This document shows positions 22,293-34,689 of a DNA stretch of 64,000 nt, piece by piece. The stretch spans positions 228,488,779 to 228,552,778 of the forward strand of contig NC_089494.1 of assembly GCF_036850765.1 (NCBI RefSeq), in the 5' to 3' direction. Numbering within the stretch: the stretch's first letter is position 1; every line of letters begins with the position of its first letter. The position numbers and the translations under genes were made by a program. This stretch comes from Saccopteryx bilineata (Eukaryota > Chordata > Mammalia > Chiroptera > Emballonuridae). The notes under the pieces were generated by a model. It saw only the letters and a program-made list of their open reading frames with translations, ran no database searches and had not been told where the DNA came from.

Positions 22293-23172
22293 ACAAAGAA
22301 AACAAGATAGAAGGTGACAGAGGACAATCTGACTTTGGGTGATGGCTATGCATCATAATTGAACGACAAGATACCCTGGACTTGTTATCTTTGAATATAT
22401 GTATCCTGATTTATTGATGTCACCCCATTAAAAAAATAAAATTATTTAAAAAAAAAAAAAAAAAAGAATACTTCCAAATAAAGGTTACATTTTGCTTAAC
22501 TAGGTATCAGATTTACAATAAAATTTATAATTAAGATAGTGCATCATTATTAGCACAAAGAGTAGTTAAAGAAACCAAATGAATAGTCGAGAAAGCAAAG
22601 AAACAGATTCATGATCCTTATGAAGGATAGACTACTCAACAAATTGTTCTTATACCTTTACTTTATAACATAGGCAACAATTTATTTTCCAGATGGGTTA
22701 AGGATATATACATGAAAAACAAAATCTGAAAACTTCTGGGGAAAAATATGTACTAGACTCTAGAGAATATTTTTTATATACTCAAGGTTGAGAAAGTCAT
22801 GGTCCAAATATGAACTCAATTAAAACATGGTATGACTTTACACAGTTGAAGTATATAATGGTAATTTTAATATATTTGTCATAGGAACGTTCTCCTTTGA
22901 GTGGCTTGAGTATCAAAACTAGCTCTATAGTACACAATGCTTCCAGTCATAATAATGTAAATAAGGTTTATTGTTTAGCTTTTAGAATAAAAAAACTTGC
23001 CACAGACATAATTTTGGTACAGGACAAGATATAAACGCTGTAAGTAGCAGTAGAGCTAACCAAGGTTGAGAGGCAGAGGGAAAGGAAGAGATGAAGGCTT
23101 AGAAAGATGCACAGTAGTTGTGATGATGGTACTACCTGAAAACAGGACACTATAATTTCTTCTCATGGATTA

Positions 23173-23797
23173 TAGTCATGTGCCACTTAATGATGAAGAT
23201 ACATTCTGAGAAATACATTATTAGGCATTTTCCTTGTTGTGCAAATATTAAGAGTGCACTTAAAAAACCTAGATGGTATAGCCTACTATATACCTAGGCT
23301 ATCTGGTATGGCTATCCGGTGTAGCATATGCTGCAAGCCGGAATAGCATGTTACTATACGAAACACAAGACTAAATCAAGCACAAGAGAAAATGACAAAA
23401 TCAAAAGTGGTAAAAATGCGATGTATGAGGCTGCGGCTCATGTAACATGGCATACTGTTTTACAACAAACCTTTTTTTTGTAAGTACAAATAGCACACTC
23501 TAAAAATAATGGTAAAACATTTAATATAGTAAATACATAAACCACTAACACAATCCTTTATTAAGTATCATGTACTGTACACAACTGTATGTGCTATACT
23601 TTTATATGACTGGCAGGGCAGGTGTGTTTACACCAACATCACCACAAACACATGGATAATGCATTACAATGGCTATGATGTGATGAGGCGATGGAAATTT
23701 TTTAGTTCCATTATCTTATAGGACCAGTCACATATATACGTAGTTTGGTCCATCACTGACAGAGCATCGTTATGCAGTTAAGCAGCACAGAATGTAC
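23173..23797 (+). mobile_element. Tigger-like DNA transposon (nonautonomous)
   Basis: It begins TAGTCATGTGCCACTTAATG and ends with the inverted counterpart (GCATCGTTATGCAGTTAAGC) in a TA-rich context. Internal blocks such as CTAGATGGTATAGCCTACTA fit a TcMar-Tigger family I recognise but cannot name with certainty. No coding capacity. Confidence 0.65.
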
Positions 23798-23939
23798 TCC
23801 CAACAGTTTATTGTTCTCCTAATCAAGCAGGTGTCTGAGCCATTCCCACCTTCTACTACCAATAATTTCCTCACAGTAGGGAACCAGAATGGAACTTCTC
23901 CAAGTAATCTAGCAATTTCACAACTCAGCATAATACTGA

Positions 23940-24310
23940 ACTCTTCAGAGCCCTCTGAATCAGGTTGAAACTAGACAGTTATAAGGCCCTGCATCCTCTC
24001 TTCTCATTTCTGGGCATTCATCATGCATTCTTTACGCTCCAGCCACACCACACTTCTTCCAGTTCATAAAGCCCACCACATTGTCATTACCACATCTCTG
24101 AACATGTTTTGAACTTCAAGTCACATCATTTATAGCTCCACCCCTTGGGAATGGGAGACCCCTGGCACTATGCTCTCATGACACCCTCTTCTATACCTGG
24201 CTGTTTCCTCACTACCCTATAAACATGATAAGGGCAAACTTACATCTATGTCTAGTTTACTGTATCCCTAAAACCTAGTACCAATGCACAGCACTTTAAA
24301 ATAAAATAGG
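23940..24310 (+). mobile_element. L2-type LINE 3' fragment
   Basis: Order of motifs fits the 3' part of L2: AAGGCCCTGCATCCTCTC, CGCTCCAGCCACACC, then sequence like the common L2 end with ATCCCTAAAACCTAGTACCA. Ancient. Confidence 0.6.
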
Positions 24311-24757
24311 TAACCAAGGATCTAAGCAGAAAGTGGTATTAAAAGCCCTTGGAATGGATAAAGTTGGTAAGAGTGAACCTGATAGAGAACCTAGCCAAAG
24401 AATCAAGGAAAAAAGATAAACCACTGATGGGGAAAGATCAGAGTAAGGCTAGATGGATACTATGAGTCAAAACCCAGAAAGATTATGGACCATAAAGACA
24501 ATTGGTGAGAAATCCTAAATCTTTTAAGGAAAAGAAAAAGTATAAATATCACTGTTACATCATCATTCATTAATTTTTAAAAGTTCAGTTGATAAAAAAA
24601 TAAAATTTATCTGTTAACTGTCCTTAAATATAAGATCTAGTTACTACTACTTTAGTTAATACATAGTATTTTAAACCATGGAAGTATGTTTTCATTGCTA
24701 TAAAAATATTTAAGTCCTTTATTGATTCAAATGGATCTGGTAACTAAAAATACTTAC

Positions 24758-24813
24758 CATTGCCATATGGAAAAGCACGTGCAGAACGACTATCATAGCC
24801 AGAGGAATGTCCA
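24758..24813 (-). CDS. FIP1L1: FIP1L1 coding exon (SGHSSGYDSRSARAF...)
   Basis: Acceptor CTTCAACAG, donor GTAAGT, the strongest donor in the gene part seen. The 56 bp encode SGHSSGYDSRSARAFPYGN and the first base of valine. The stretch is Ser/Tyr/Arg-rich and links the proline-rich region to the Arg-rich C-terminus. Phases match both neighbours. Confidence 0.94.
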
Positions 24814-25404
24814 CTGTTGAAGAAAAATGTATATTTATGTAGTGCAAATAAATTTTAAATTTTAACAGTTTGGTGCAAAACAAAAAGGCAGAGAAGTATG
24901 ACTTATTTAACCACATTATAATAATAAGCTTTAATTCAGTAACTTTACTTTTAATTCTATAAACACAGGCTTTTTAACCTCTAAAAATATTAAACTTTAA
25001 CACCAGTTGTAAAGAAAAATATAGCTTGCTAGTACTATTTAATATGAATAATCCAATGAATTCATCTTAACTAATAACAGAGAAACTCTAAGGCTCTTAG
25101 TTAAAATTTAGTCTTAAAAAGAAATTGGGTCTTAATGGTTATAAATCATTACTTCAGCCCCACTGACAGGATCAACAAATAATACTTTTAACCTTTTGAT
25201 TGAGAAAACAAACATATGTTTAACAAGGACTTAATGAAATTAAATCCTTATGTTCTCACAAATCACACTCCACTGAGTTTTATCATTTTCTTTCAAAATC
25301 ATATGGTTTGTTGCTATTGATATAAAAAGATTCTCACAATTTTTCTGTCTTTTTATATCAGTTGAATCACTTTTTCAGAAATACACTACCTTTAGAGTTT
25401 AATC

Positions 25405-25680
25405 ACCACTTAAGCAGAAATAATTATTGTCAACATTTATTAGTGATTTCTATCTATCAAGAATTATGCCAATGCTTTATATTTACTGGCTGTTTTAATC
25501 TTTACAATTCTATCAACCCCATTTGGTAAAAGAAACTAGGTGTTGAAGAGTAGTTATGAATTTTGTTTAGTCTAGTGTTTTTTCCACTGCCGGCCCACCG
25601 ACCACAGCTGAGAAACACTGTGCCTAGCAGCACAGAGCTGGTCAATTATGGCGGTCAAATATGGCCTCGGTCTGTGTGAT
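25405..25680 (-). mobile_element. MIR SINE, split by a MITE
   Basis: Antisense MIR: ATGCCAATGCTTTATATTTA and AACCCCATTTGGTAAAAGAA before the break, GCACAGAGCTGGTCAATTAT and GATTCCAAAGCCTATG after it. Confidence 0.65.
25572..25620. mobile_element. ~49-bp hAT-like mini-MITE
   Basis: Imperfect terminal repeats AGTGTTTTTT and its counterpart AGAAACACT with a CCGGCCC core. Flanks TGTTTAGT and TGCCTAGC match at 5 of 8 bases, all differences C/T. It interrupts a MIR. Confidence 0.45.
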
Positions 25681-26262
25681 TCCAAAGCCTATGTTGTTAA
25701 ACACAATGTTGGCATCCATGAAGTCAATATTCTTTAGTATAGCATTTCAACTAACATGAACCGTAAATACAGAGTATAAAAATAAGGCTAAGGCTCCTCC
25801 CATGCAGAATGGACCCAGCCCCCCTTTGTGGGAGCTGAGCTGTAGCAGGGTAGCAAGGACTTCGGCAGCTTTTCCTCACCATGGTCCCTGGTAACAACTG
25901 TCCTCACCTCATCCTAAAACAGACACTCACTATTCATGATTACTAGTCATCTGTTTGTATTTCCCACAAAATTGACTACAGTCAATTTTTAAAAAAATCA
26001 ATTTAGGAGTTTCTTTAATCAGTATGCCATAAATCAAAGGAAGATATTTCAAAATATTATCAGTTTTCTTTGTATTTTGTTATTGGGCCATGTAGATTCA
26101 ACGTCTTATATAAAAGTAACTAACATTGATCTAGACTTATTAATTAAAAGGTAAGGACTACCATTTACAAAATTAAGTCTTTGAAAATATTACCAAAATA
26201 TGTATGAGTCTTCAATTAAGTCTATCAATGACAAAAAATTTACAGTATACGCAATGATTTAC

Positions 26263-26317
26263 CTTTCTATTGTTGGTATAAGAGATGGAGGTGGAGCGCC
26301 TGGTGGAGGCGGAAAAC
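26263..26317 (-). CDS. FIP1L1: FIP1L1 coding exon: second proline-rich block
   Basis: Acceptor AATTTTTCAG, donor GTAAAT; 55 bp. It encodes GFPPPPGAPPPSLIPTIE plus a split serine. It continues the PPPPG theme of the two preceding exons, as if the segment grew by exon-sized proline-rich units. It starts one base into a glycine codon and ends two bases into serine, so it is not frame-neutral if skipped alone. Confidence 0.94.
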
Positions 26318-28328
26318 CTGAAAAATTCAATCATAAGAAAAAAAATGTTAAGAGAATATGTACATTTAATGCCAAGAGTGGAATAAAGTTGCTGCACATT
26401 ACTAAATTTTTCTGGGGACATAACATGCTTTTCTATGTTATAATGGACAGAAAAAAATGAAGCTTAAACTTATAAACAGATACTAGAATAATAAAACTTT
26501 AAATGAACAGTCTGGTCTAACATACAGAACACAAACTGGAAGTCAGGACACCCACACAGGTCTTATTTTCAGCACCACACACAGCCCATTTTGTATGAGA
26601 AAGTTCATCTCAATGCCTTACCTTTTTCACACATAAAACAGTAGTATTGCCACCAGATATGTTATACTATTTTAGAAGAAAAACAACTAAAATAACATTT
26701 ACCTCTTTCAAAAAATATTTTGAGTTTCAGATGTATAGAAATTTCCTTAAAATATATAATTTATAAATAAAATTTTACCAGTAGATAGAATAAATGCTTA
26801 AGGCTGAGAATATTCATTATAAAACATTTTAATAGCACAACCCTAAAAAATTATTTTATAAAGAAAGGCACATAATGTAGTTTTGCATTAGTTTGGAAAG
26901 AAAGAAATTTGCACTTTTATATCATGAGGTTTGTATTATCAATAGTTTGCAATACCTAAATGAAATACCACAGAATGTGGCTAAAAGGGACCCTAACAGT
27001 TAATCTACCCTGCACTTGCAAATTCAGATAGGCAAACAGAATCCCAACAAAGACTTTAAGATTCCACAACTTACACCAATTCCTTCCAAGTTTTAACAGC
27101 TCTCACTACTAGGAAATCCATTAAATTATATTATTTAAATCTCTCACACTGCAATACATATGCTATCCTAAATGAAGACAAGAAACAATCCATTGTCCTA
27201 TTATCTAACACCTTCTACATATTAAAAACATTTCCACTAGGCCTTCATTTTAGTATTATGTGTAAAAAATTGAATCCCAGTTCTCTTAACCCTTTCCAAA
27301 AGTCTAATTAAATTAGTTTTCGCCCTACTTCAAGTTGTTCCAAATTAACCGTGCTCATCTTCACTGATTCCAGTTTTAGGATTTATAAATCCTACACTGA
27401 ACATTTTAGCAGTGTACAATTTAGCAATTACCACGTTAGTCCTCAGAGTCCACAATCCTATTTTATACAGTCTTACCATCACATTTCTTTTTAAACTAAA
27501 AAGACAGACCAATGAATCCTTTACAACTAACCTTTCCTGGTAAGTCTCCTTCAGCCACATTCACAATCAGTGACTACCTCACATCTAACAATGAGTACTG
27601 ACCTATGCTATCTCAACTCTGCTGCTTCTGTTTAACAAGTCTTTTTGATTTTAGACCCACCCTTCCAAGCACTGTCACTTCTCATTGTCTTTATGCTCCT
27701 TGGCTTTTAATACTGAAATCAGCTAACCCACTTGCTATCATATTTGCATCGCACTACAAAAAAACAAACAAAAAAACAAAATCTGAAAAAAAAGTAAAAA
27801 GCCAAAACTGGGCCATATATAAACTATTGATCATAATACCATTATAACAATGAACAATTTAATCACCAAAGAACAACCATCTGTCCAGTTACCAATCTAC
27901 CTAATAGAGTGGTTCAGAACATATTTTCTCATGATTTTTAGTTATGTCAGTAGGGTAAAAAAATAAGAAACCATAATAAAGTCAAGATAAACAATCTTTC
28001 TCATTTCTTGCAGTCAATTTATCACATAAAAATTTGTTGGTACTTTCTATAAGAATTTTATATCCTATATTCACTTTTCTTCAACAAATTGATATGGTGG
28101 GAATTTCTCAGAATCTCTATTTCTACAGAAATGGGTAAGACAGGTATAAGAAAACTAATTATCTTAATCAAAACTGGAATGAAGCAAAGGCAGAGCTGAA
28201 AATAGGACCTTGAAATCCCAATAGCCTATTTCACATTCTAACCATATCAACACTGTCCCTCCTGTAACTATAGGCTTGAAATTTCATGTTTATTAACAAT
28301 GATGGAGAAAACATGGAAAAAGTTTTAC
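26318..28328 (-). other. FIP1L1: FIP1L1 intron
   Basis: 2.0 kb of AT-rich sequence. I recognise no repeat or gene with confidence. Confidence 0.5.
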
Positions 28329-28355
28329 CTGGAGGTGGTACAGTTATTGGAATAC
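28329..28355 (-). CDS. FIP1L1: FIP1L1 27-bp microexon (IPITVPPPG)
   Basis: On the - strand a T-rich acceptor ending TTTTTTAG precedes 27 bp and the donor GTAAAA follows. It adds nine residues, GIPITVPPPG with the first glycine shared, in frame between two other proline-rich exons. Its length is a multiple of three and both neighbours have the same phase, so inclusion or skipping keeps the frame. It is too short for an open-frame search. The match to the human protein makes it secure. Confidence 0.93.
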
Positions 28356-30787
28356 CTAAAAAACAAGTGATGAAATTTAATATAGTAATTGGATTTTATA
28401 ATCTGTTATGTATTTATGCCATCACCAAAAAAATAACCAAACAAAAAAAACAAAAACCAAAAAGAACCAAAAACAAAAAAACCTTTGAAATAACCCCCTC
28501 GCCTCATTTTCCTGGCTTATTCACTCAAGAGAAACATTCTGCTTTCTTGCAGAGGACCAACAATTCGAGTATAACATCTGACTTCCTGATGAAAACCCAG
28601 TCTAACAACCTGATAATAGGTTTTCCCCCACAAGCTGTAATCACCAAGTTAGACATCAGTTTTAAAAAGAGCACACCTGTGCATACACAAACATCAAACT
28701 CCATAAAAATAACACTAAGTTTGATAATCAACATCTGATCTTATAATTTTAACATTTTAATACAAAAATAGATCAACGAGCTCTTTAATACTGTAGATAC
28801 CGCAAGGTAACTTGGAAGAGGATGGATGTTCACTTAGTAAAGCTTTGTGGGACATTCAAAGGTTGACAGGAGTGGGGAAAGGTTATTATTTCCCTTGATT
28901 TGTGGGAGTAGAGAAAAAGGGTATAGCCAATTCATATATATACACAACCACAGGGCACATTAAAATAAATGTAGATACTTTACTTCTACAGGAGTTAGAA
29001 AATACTAATTTGAGTGACTCTCACTCATTTGTACACTTTATGAACTTTAAGAAACATTCAACTATGTATAAACATTCTCAGTTTATATGTGCCCTTTAAT
29101 CCGAATGTAAAACTTATGTGGCACGCACTTTTTTCTTTAAAGAAAAATAACATTACTAAGTAGGAAAACAGAAAAAAGTTAAAAACAATTTCATGATAAT
29201 TTTATACCATAAATAACTGCAACAAAGCCAAAATGGTTTATTAAGTCCCATCTTCATAACTGTAGCAAATTTAGTCCAAAGAGGAAAATAATCTAATTCA
29301 TGAACTAAATGCATGGGGAAAAAATAATGAAAGCTGAATCACTTTCAAATGTTTTGTCAATGGAAAATCTGCTAATAATTTATTTTAAAAAATTTCTCTG
29401 TTTTACCAGAAAAGGAGTTTTTATATAAAAAGATCTCCAGGCAGCAAGTGGCCTTAAAATGGAGGATGAAGCGCCATTTTAACCACCAAGCAATAAAAGG
29501 ACACGATAAACTTACAAAACCAACAAGACTGAGAAAAATATGTAAAGCGGCCATCCTCTTTCAAAAATCATTAGGCCTCTACAAGTCTACTTAACCTGAT
29601 CTACACTTACTGGCAATTCTCATCCATCCTGTGGTTACCCTGTTGCTTTCAAAATTACTAAACTAAAAGAATCCAGCAAACAATACAAGTCAGAAGAATC
29701 CCAGATGCCTAACTGCATGGGAGAGTATGAAGGGCAGAGCATATTCAGTGTTGTTAATATCCACTGTTACCCCATTTTCTTTAGAACCGTATAGGTTTTT
29801 TTCGTGCACTACTGAACTTTTCACTTTGTAATCTAGTTTTTGTATTTAAACACCTATCTTCTTAGGTATATAATAACTATACCAAAACCTACTCTGTAAT
29901 TCTAATAACTTTACCCAAATGAACACATGAGCAGTATGTATCATTCAGCTAAGGCTCATGCTCACTATAGCTTACTAAAATATGAATTCATGTGAAATAA
30001 CTAAAATTACTTGTCAGTCCTTCTAAAATTTAGTCCTCATAAACATTAACATTGTCAAACTTTCACAAAACATAGTGACAAAAGACATATAACCAAACTG
30101 TTAAATATAGTCTGCTTTTAATTTGCATCTTACTACAATAGTATCATAGGATAGGTTGTTGTTGTTTTTTAATCAACTAGAAGAAATTAAGAACAGACAA
30201 AAAGATCATGCTATCTATATAGATGGTTTTCCAATCAGTAGTTACACATGAGAAAGTTGGCATCACAATTAGAAAGAGACCTTTTTGTGAGACTTCTATT
30301 CCACCTACGATATTTCAGTGCAAATCTTTATTGGTAAATTTTCACTGAAACTTAACTTATAAAGTTGATTAAACACAATACAATCAATTCTTTGATAATT
30401 ATCAAATGTATTTTCAAAATGCAACTGAAAAAGTTTAATATATGATACAATGTTAGGCAAACATAACTCTCATCTAAAAACCACTATTTAGCATTTGACT
30501 TTTGTTAACAAAAGAGAAACAGGGTAAGAAAAAAAAAGTCATCTCAAAAATCCCTGTGCTCTCCCTCAACAGTTCCACCTTCCTGGCCAACACATGTGCT
30601 GTCTAACCAACAGACTTGAAATACACAAGGCAAGTACTGTGTTTGTTTTGTCATTTACTCTATAAAATGAGTAGGGAAAAAATGTTTATTTTCCTGGAAA
30701 GTCTTGTATAAGAGTAGTAAAGATTTCTAGTATTGGCCAAAAGCTTTCAGAAATGTAATATTCAGGTTCTAATGGTGCTGAACAGAT

Positions 30788-30970
30788 CAGTGGTTTTGAA
30801 ATTTCAGCAGCCATCAGAACCAACTGGAGAGTTTGTGAAAACACAGATTGCTGGGCCCCTCCCCTCCCCTAGCTTCTCTGATTCAGTGAGTCTGGAAAGG
30901 GGACAGAGAATCTGCATTCCTATCAAGATGATAATGTTGCTGACCAAAGAGCTTACTTTGAGAATCACTG
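30788..30970 (+). mobile_element. MER5A (hAT-Charlie nonautonomous)
   Basis: Starts CAGTGGTTTTGAAATTTCAG and ends ACTTTGAGAATCACTG, with AAAACACAGATTGCTGGGCC inside; 183 bp against about 189 for the family. Flanking octamers match at 6 of 8. Confidence 0.9.
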
Positions 30971-31399
30971 GATTAGATTCTAAACTTCTCTTTTATATTG
31001 CTGAACACTTCAATATTCAATACAGACAAAATAAATTCCATTCCAAATTGTTATGAAACAGGCTTGTGACACTTTGAAGTAAAACAATACAGCTGTATGA
31101 CAGCCTATACTATCTGGCATCCTCAAAAGAAAGAGAATTTAACTTTCTAATTTATTACGCATACTCTTTAAAGTATGAGGATGGGAGAACCTGAAATCTT
31201 ATCTGGAGGACTGAAGAAATTGAAGCAAAGAAACAGAAAGGTAGCATACCTGCAAACACCATACTAAAAGAATGTTTACAATTCTCACAAAATTAAGAGG
31301 CTCCATATTTAACAAAAGAATAAAAATTATCTATGAACTCATTCTCAATAGTTCATCATTATTTTGTATAACTAAGGCAAAAAGAGTTACATGATAGGC

Positions 31400-31878
31400 A
31401 GCCTCTGACATGGCTTCCCTGAGCCTCCTAGTATTTATTCCTTTTTATATGAGTGGTAAATATCCTCTCCTTGAGTCCTGGCTGGATATAATTACTTGTT
31501 TCTAACAAACAAAATAAGCAAAAATGATAGGATTTCACTTCCATGACTACATTTCAAAAGATAGTGACTTCCACTTTGCAGGTATCCTCTATTATCTTCT
31601 CAGCATGCATGCTTTGATGAAATAAGCTGCCATACTGGAAAGAAAACCTCTTTTCAACAAAATGGTGAGGTTGGAAATGAATCTTTCTCAGTCAAGCCTA
31701 TGAAATGACCATCTCAAAGTGGGTAACAGAGACCTTTAAGCAGAGGACCCAGCTAAGCTGTCCCCAGATTCTTAACACAAAAAAACTGTTCAATAATAAA
31801 TATAATGTTGTTTAGAGTCACTATATGCTGGAGTAATTTATTATGCAGCAATAGCTAACCAATGCATATAATAACTAC
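31400..31878 (+). mobile_element. MLT1-like (MaLR/ERVL) LTR, diverged
   Basis: The start resembles CATGGCTTCCCTGAGCCT and the 3' end has the typical GTTTAGAGTCACTATATGCT ... TTATGCAGCAATAGCTAACC. An old solo-type LTR; limits approximate. Confidence 0.6.
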
Positions 31879-32199
31879 CTATCATTTCTCTATTAAGTTC
31901 AAATAAAAAAAAACCCTCATGGCAGAATTAAGTGATAGGTTCTCAGTTTCAAATTTCAATAGCACTATTTATGTTGCAAATAAATAAGCCTGATTACTTT
32001 CCTTAAGTCTCAATGATTTCTACTTTTAAATCAGCAAGCATATATAAGTTCTGCACAGAGAAACAATACATAGTCAAGATTTATAAAATCATTAAATATC
32101 ACCTTCCACCACATGCTTTTTTCTATGTATCAGAATTCTTAAAATTATATGCACATATATATCACCTACCATTTACTCTTAAAAAAAAAGAAACATAGG

Positions 32200-32629
32200 G
32201 CCTGACCAGGCAGTGACGCAGTGGATAGAGCGTCGGACTGGGATACCGAAGACCCAGGTTCGAGACCCCGAGGTCCCCAGCTTGAGAGCGGACTCATCTG
32301 GTTTGAGCAAAAGCCCACCAACTTGAACCCAAGGTCACTGGCCCAGCAAGGGGTTACTTGGTCTGCTGAAGGCCCGCAGTCAAGGCACATATGAGAAAGC
32401 AATCAATGAACAACTAAGGTGTTGCAATGCTCAACGAAAAACTAATGATTGATGCTTCTCATCTCTCTCCGTTCCTGTCTGTCTGTCCCTCTCTATCCTT
32501 CTCTCTGACTCACTGTCTCTGTAAAAAATAAAATAAAAAATAAAAAAGAGTCTGTCTCTGCCTCCCCACCTAAAAAAATAAAAAATAAATAAAATAAAAC
32601 CATCAGAGCTGGAGACAAGATCTTTAAAA
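32200..32629 (+). mobile_element. Long GCCTGACC-type SINE with extra 3' sequence
   Basis: SINE body 32200-32523 with head GCCTGACCAGGCAGTGACG and the usual blocks, then an A-rich stretch, then about 80 bases that are not part of the SINE (32548-32624), then a second A tail. The whole is bounded by a perfect 19-bp duplication AAAAAAAAAGAAACATAGG at 32181-32199 and 32630-32648, so it entered as one unit. Confidence 0.9.
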
Positions 32630-33576
32630 AAAAAAAAAGAAACATAGGATATAGAATAAAATTATATTTAATAATTAAAATGAAACAATTATAATATAAT
32701 ATAGAATATAAGTAATTTTAAAAGAAAAAAATGTGTTTAAAAGGTAGTATGGTCACAAAACTTAAAGCAACAAAGTTACCAGAATACTTCATACCTAACA
32801 GGTAAAAAAGATGACTTACAGCTAACTAAAATGGAATGAACTATTTTATCCTTATCAGGATCTCTTTTAATCCTTAATCTACAGGCCACAGAAATTAAAA
32901 TTCTGTTAAACAGAAACATAGAAATTTTATTATTTTTACAAAAAGAAACTTGTAAAGGAATTAATCTGTATAAACTTATATAATCACAATGACATGTCAT
33001 ACAAACAAAAGGCAAATATTAAACTATAATTAAATTCTTTAAAAAATGTAGCATGTTATTAAAAATATAGCTATTATAAAGGGAGTATCCACTAGCAACG
33101 AAGACATTCAAAAATCAACACCCTGAAATTCACCATTCAAAAGAAGCTTTTAATTTCTATGAAACTTACATTTAAGTTAATTTTTAATTATACCAGAATA
33201 TACTACTTTTACACATAAAGATATTAGTCCCTATTTTGAGTTTATTAAAAACACAATAGACTAAGTGTTTGTTGTTTTTTTAACATAGAAAAACACAATA
33301 AAAGAGAAAATGAGTGCAGTTCTCAAGAACTTCAAGGAATTCTTTTGCAAAGATACTTTTCTAAGATACATTTTTGAACTGCTTACATTTTTGGCAAATA
33401 ACATCAGTTAATAAGCAGACGTGCTCTATAGGACCAAAAAGGAACATGGAACTATAAAATTAGCTTAATAAATGCTATATTCATAAAATAGATTATCAAT
33501 TAAAGAGACAAAATTGTACTTCCTCAAATGTGCTATAAATATTCATCCAATATAGGCCACCCTTCTGCCAAAGCAG

Positions 33577-34081
33577 CAGTTCTCAAAATGTCAGCTGGAG
33601 ATTCCTGGGGTTCCTACGACCCTTCTAAGAATCTGCAAGGTCATCGTTACTTTTATAAAAATACAAAGATGTCACTTGCCACTGTCACCCTCATTCTCTT
33701 ATAGGTGTACAATGAAGTTTGCTCGAGGCTACATGACATGTAAACTCACAACAGTTTTAGTGCAGAAACATAAAGGAGAGTCCAGTTTCCCATTAAGCCA
33801 CACACAGTAAAGAGTTTCCATAAGTTTAAAATAATGCCATTGTTGACACTAAATGTTTTTTGTTCTGGAAAAATAGCTATTTTTTAAGAAAATGTTTTCA
33901 TAATCTTCATCTGTAATGAGTATGAGTATTTTTTAAAATAGTATTTAAACTAATATTTTAATTTATCAGTTAATATCCAATACAAAAAATAGATATAACA
34001 TGCATACACAAAAGCTCTTTGGGATCTGCAGTAATTGTTAAGAGCGAAGGAGTCTGTGACCAAAAGGTTCCAAAGCCACTG
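33577..34081 (+). mobile_element. hAT-Charlie-type element
   Basis: Begins CAGTTCTCAAAATGTCAGCT, contains GGCTACATGACATGTAAACT and AGATATAACATGCATACACA, and ends GGTTCCAAAGCCACTG. The order fits a mammalian MER1/Charlie nonautonomous element; I do not name the subfamily. Confidence 0.75.
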
Positions 34082-34689
34082 TGTGGAACCAGACTGCTAA
34101 CAAAAGTAATGCAAAGACACAGGAGGCCTTGGAGGGAATGCAGACAACTCTAGATGTAAGTTGCTTTTCTCTCAAACCCAAAATCAGGATAGTTAAGGAA
34201 TAAACAAGATTTTCAAGTTCATATAATTTGTAGTAGTACTAGATAAGTAGTAAGACTTGACAATCTTTTAGGAGACACTCTACTTCCTTCTAAAACGCAG
34301 CTTACACATTTTGAAATCTAGATAAACAGCGAAACCCGAATCCAACTTTAGAGTAGAGATGACTTGTCTGTGGTCCAGACTAGTTGGGCTGCATCTCAGT
34401 AAAGCAAAGAGAATCTTTGAGGTAGCAAAATTCTACTCCTCAGCTAGATTTCAGTTGTTCCCAAGATATACAGAACCATAGTCACATGAGCCTTAATATT
34501 AATGTAACAAAAAATGAGTTTAAACTGAATTTGCTTTCTGTCCATAAACTCCATTATTGAAAACTGAAGATAAAAAGTCACTGAAGTATATTAACATTTA
34601 AAAGACTAAATTAAAAAAGTCTATCATAAAATGTAATATTGGTTGAACATAGTTTAGGTTGAATATAGTTTGCTTATGATTATTTTTTA

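Larger units (their letters stand above)
21841..22463 (+). mobile_element. Young 5'-truncated LINE-1 with perfect target duplication
   Basis: Bounded by a perfect 15-bp duplication AAGAATACTTCCAAA at 21826-21840 and 22464-22478. It comprises the ORF2 end, a 3' UTR with a G-rich polypurine tract at about 22243-22292, and a tail of about 17 A. It is the youngest-looking L1 in the window. Confidence 0.95.
17750..22870 (+). mobile_element. Ancient LINE-1 (L1M-type), broken by insertions
   Basis: Segments 17750-18326, 18692-18742, 20288-21540, 21755-21840 and 22464-22870 read in order as decayed ORF2 DNA: endonuclease part with AAAGAATACTCCTTCTTCTC, reverse transcriptase part, then a stretch with TTTTTCATGGAACTTGTAAA. 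All frames are broken. Limits are approximate. Confidence 0.65.
16949..24757 (-). other. FIP1L1: FIP1L1 intron with nested LINE block
   Basis: 7.8 kb, mostly one old L1 (about 17750-22870) with insertions described separately, then a Tigger-like element (23173-23797) and an L2 fragment (23940-24310). No repeat is recognised at 16949-17750 or 24320-24757. Confidence 0.65.
24814..26262 (-). other. FIP1L1: FIP1L1 intron
   Basis: 1.45 kb. A - strand MIR (25405-25680) interrupted by a tiny hAT-like MITE. Otherwise AT-rich, with nothing recognised. Confidence 0.65.
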
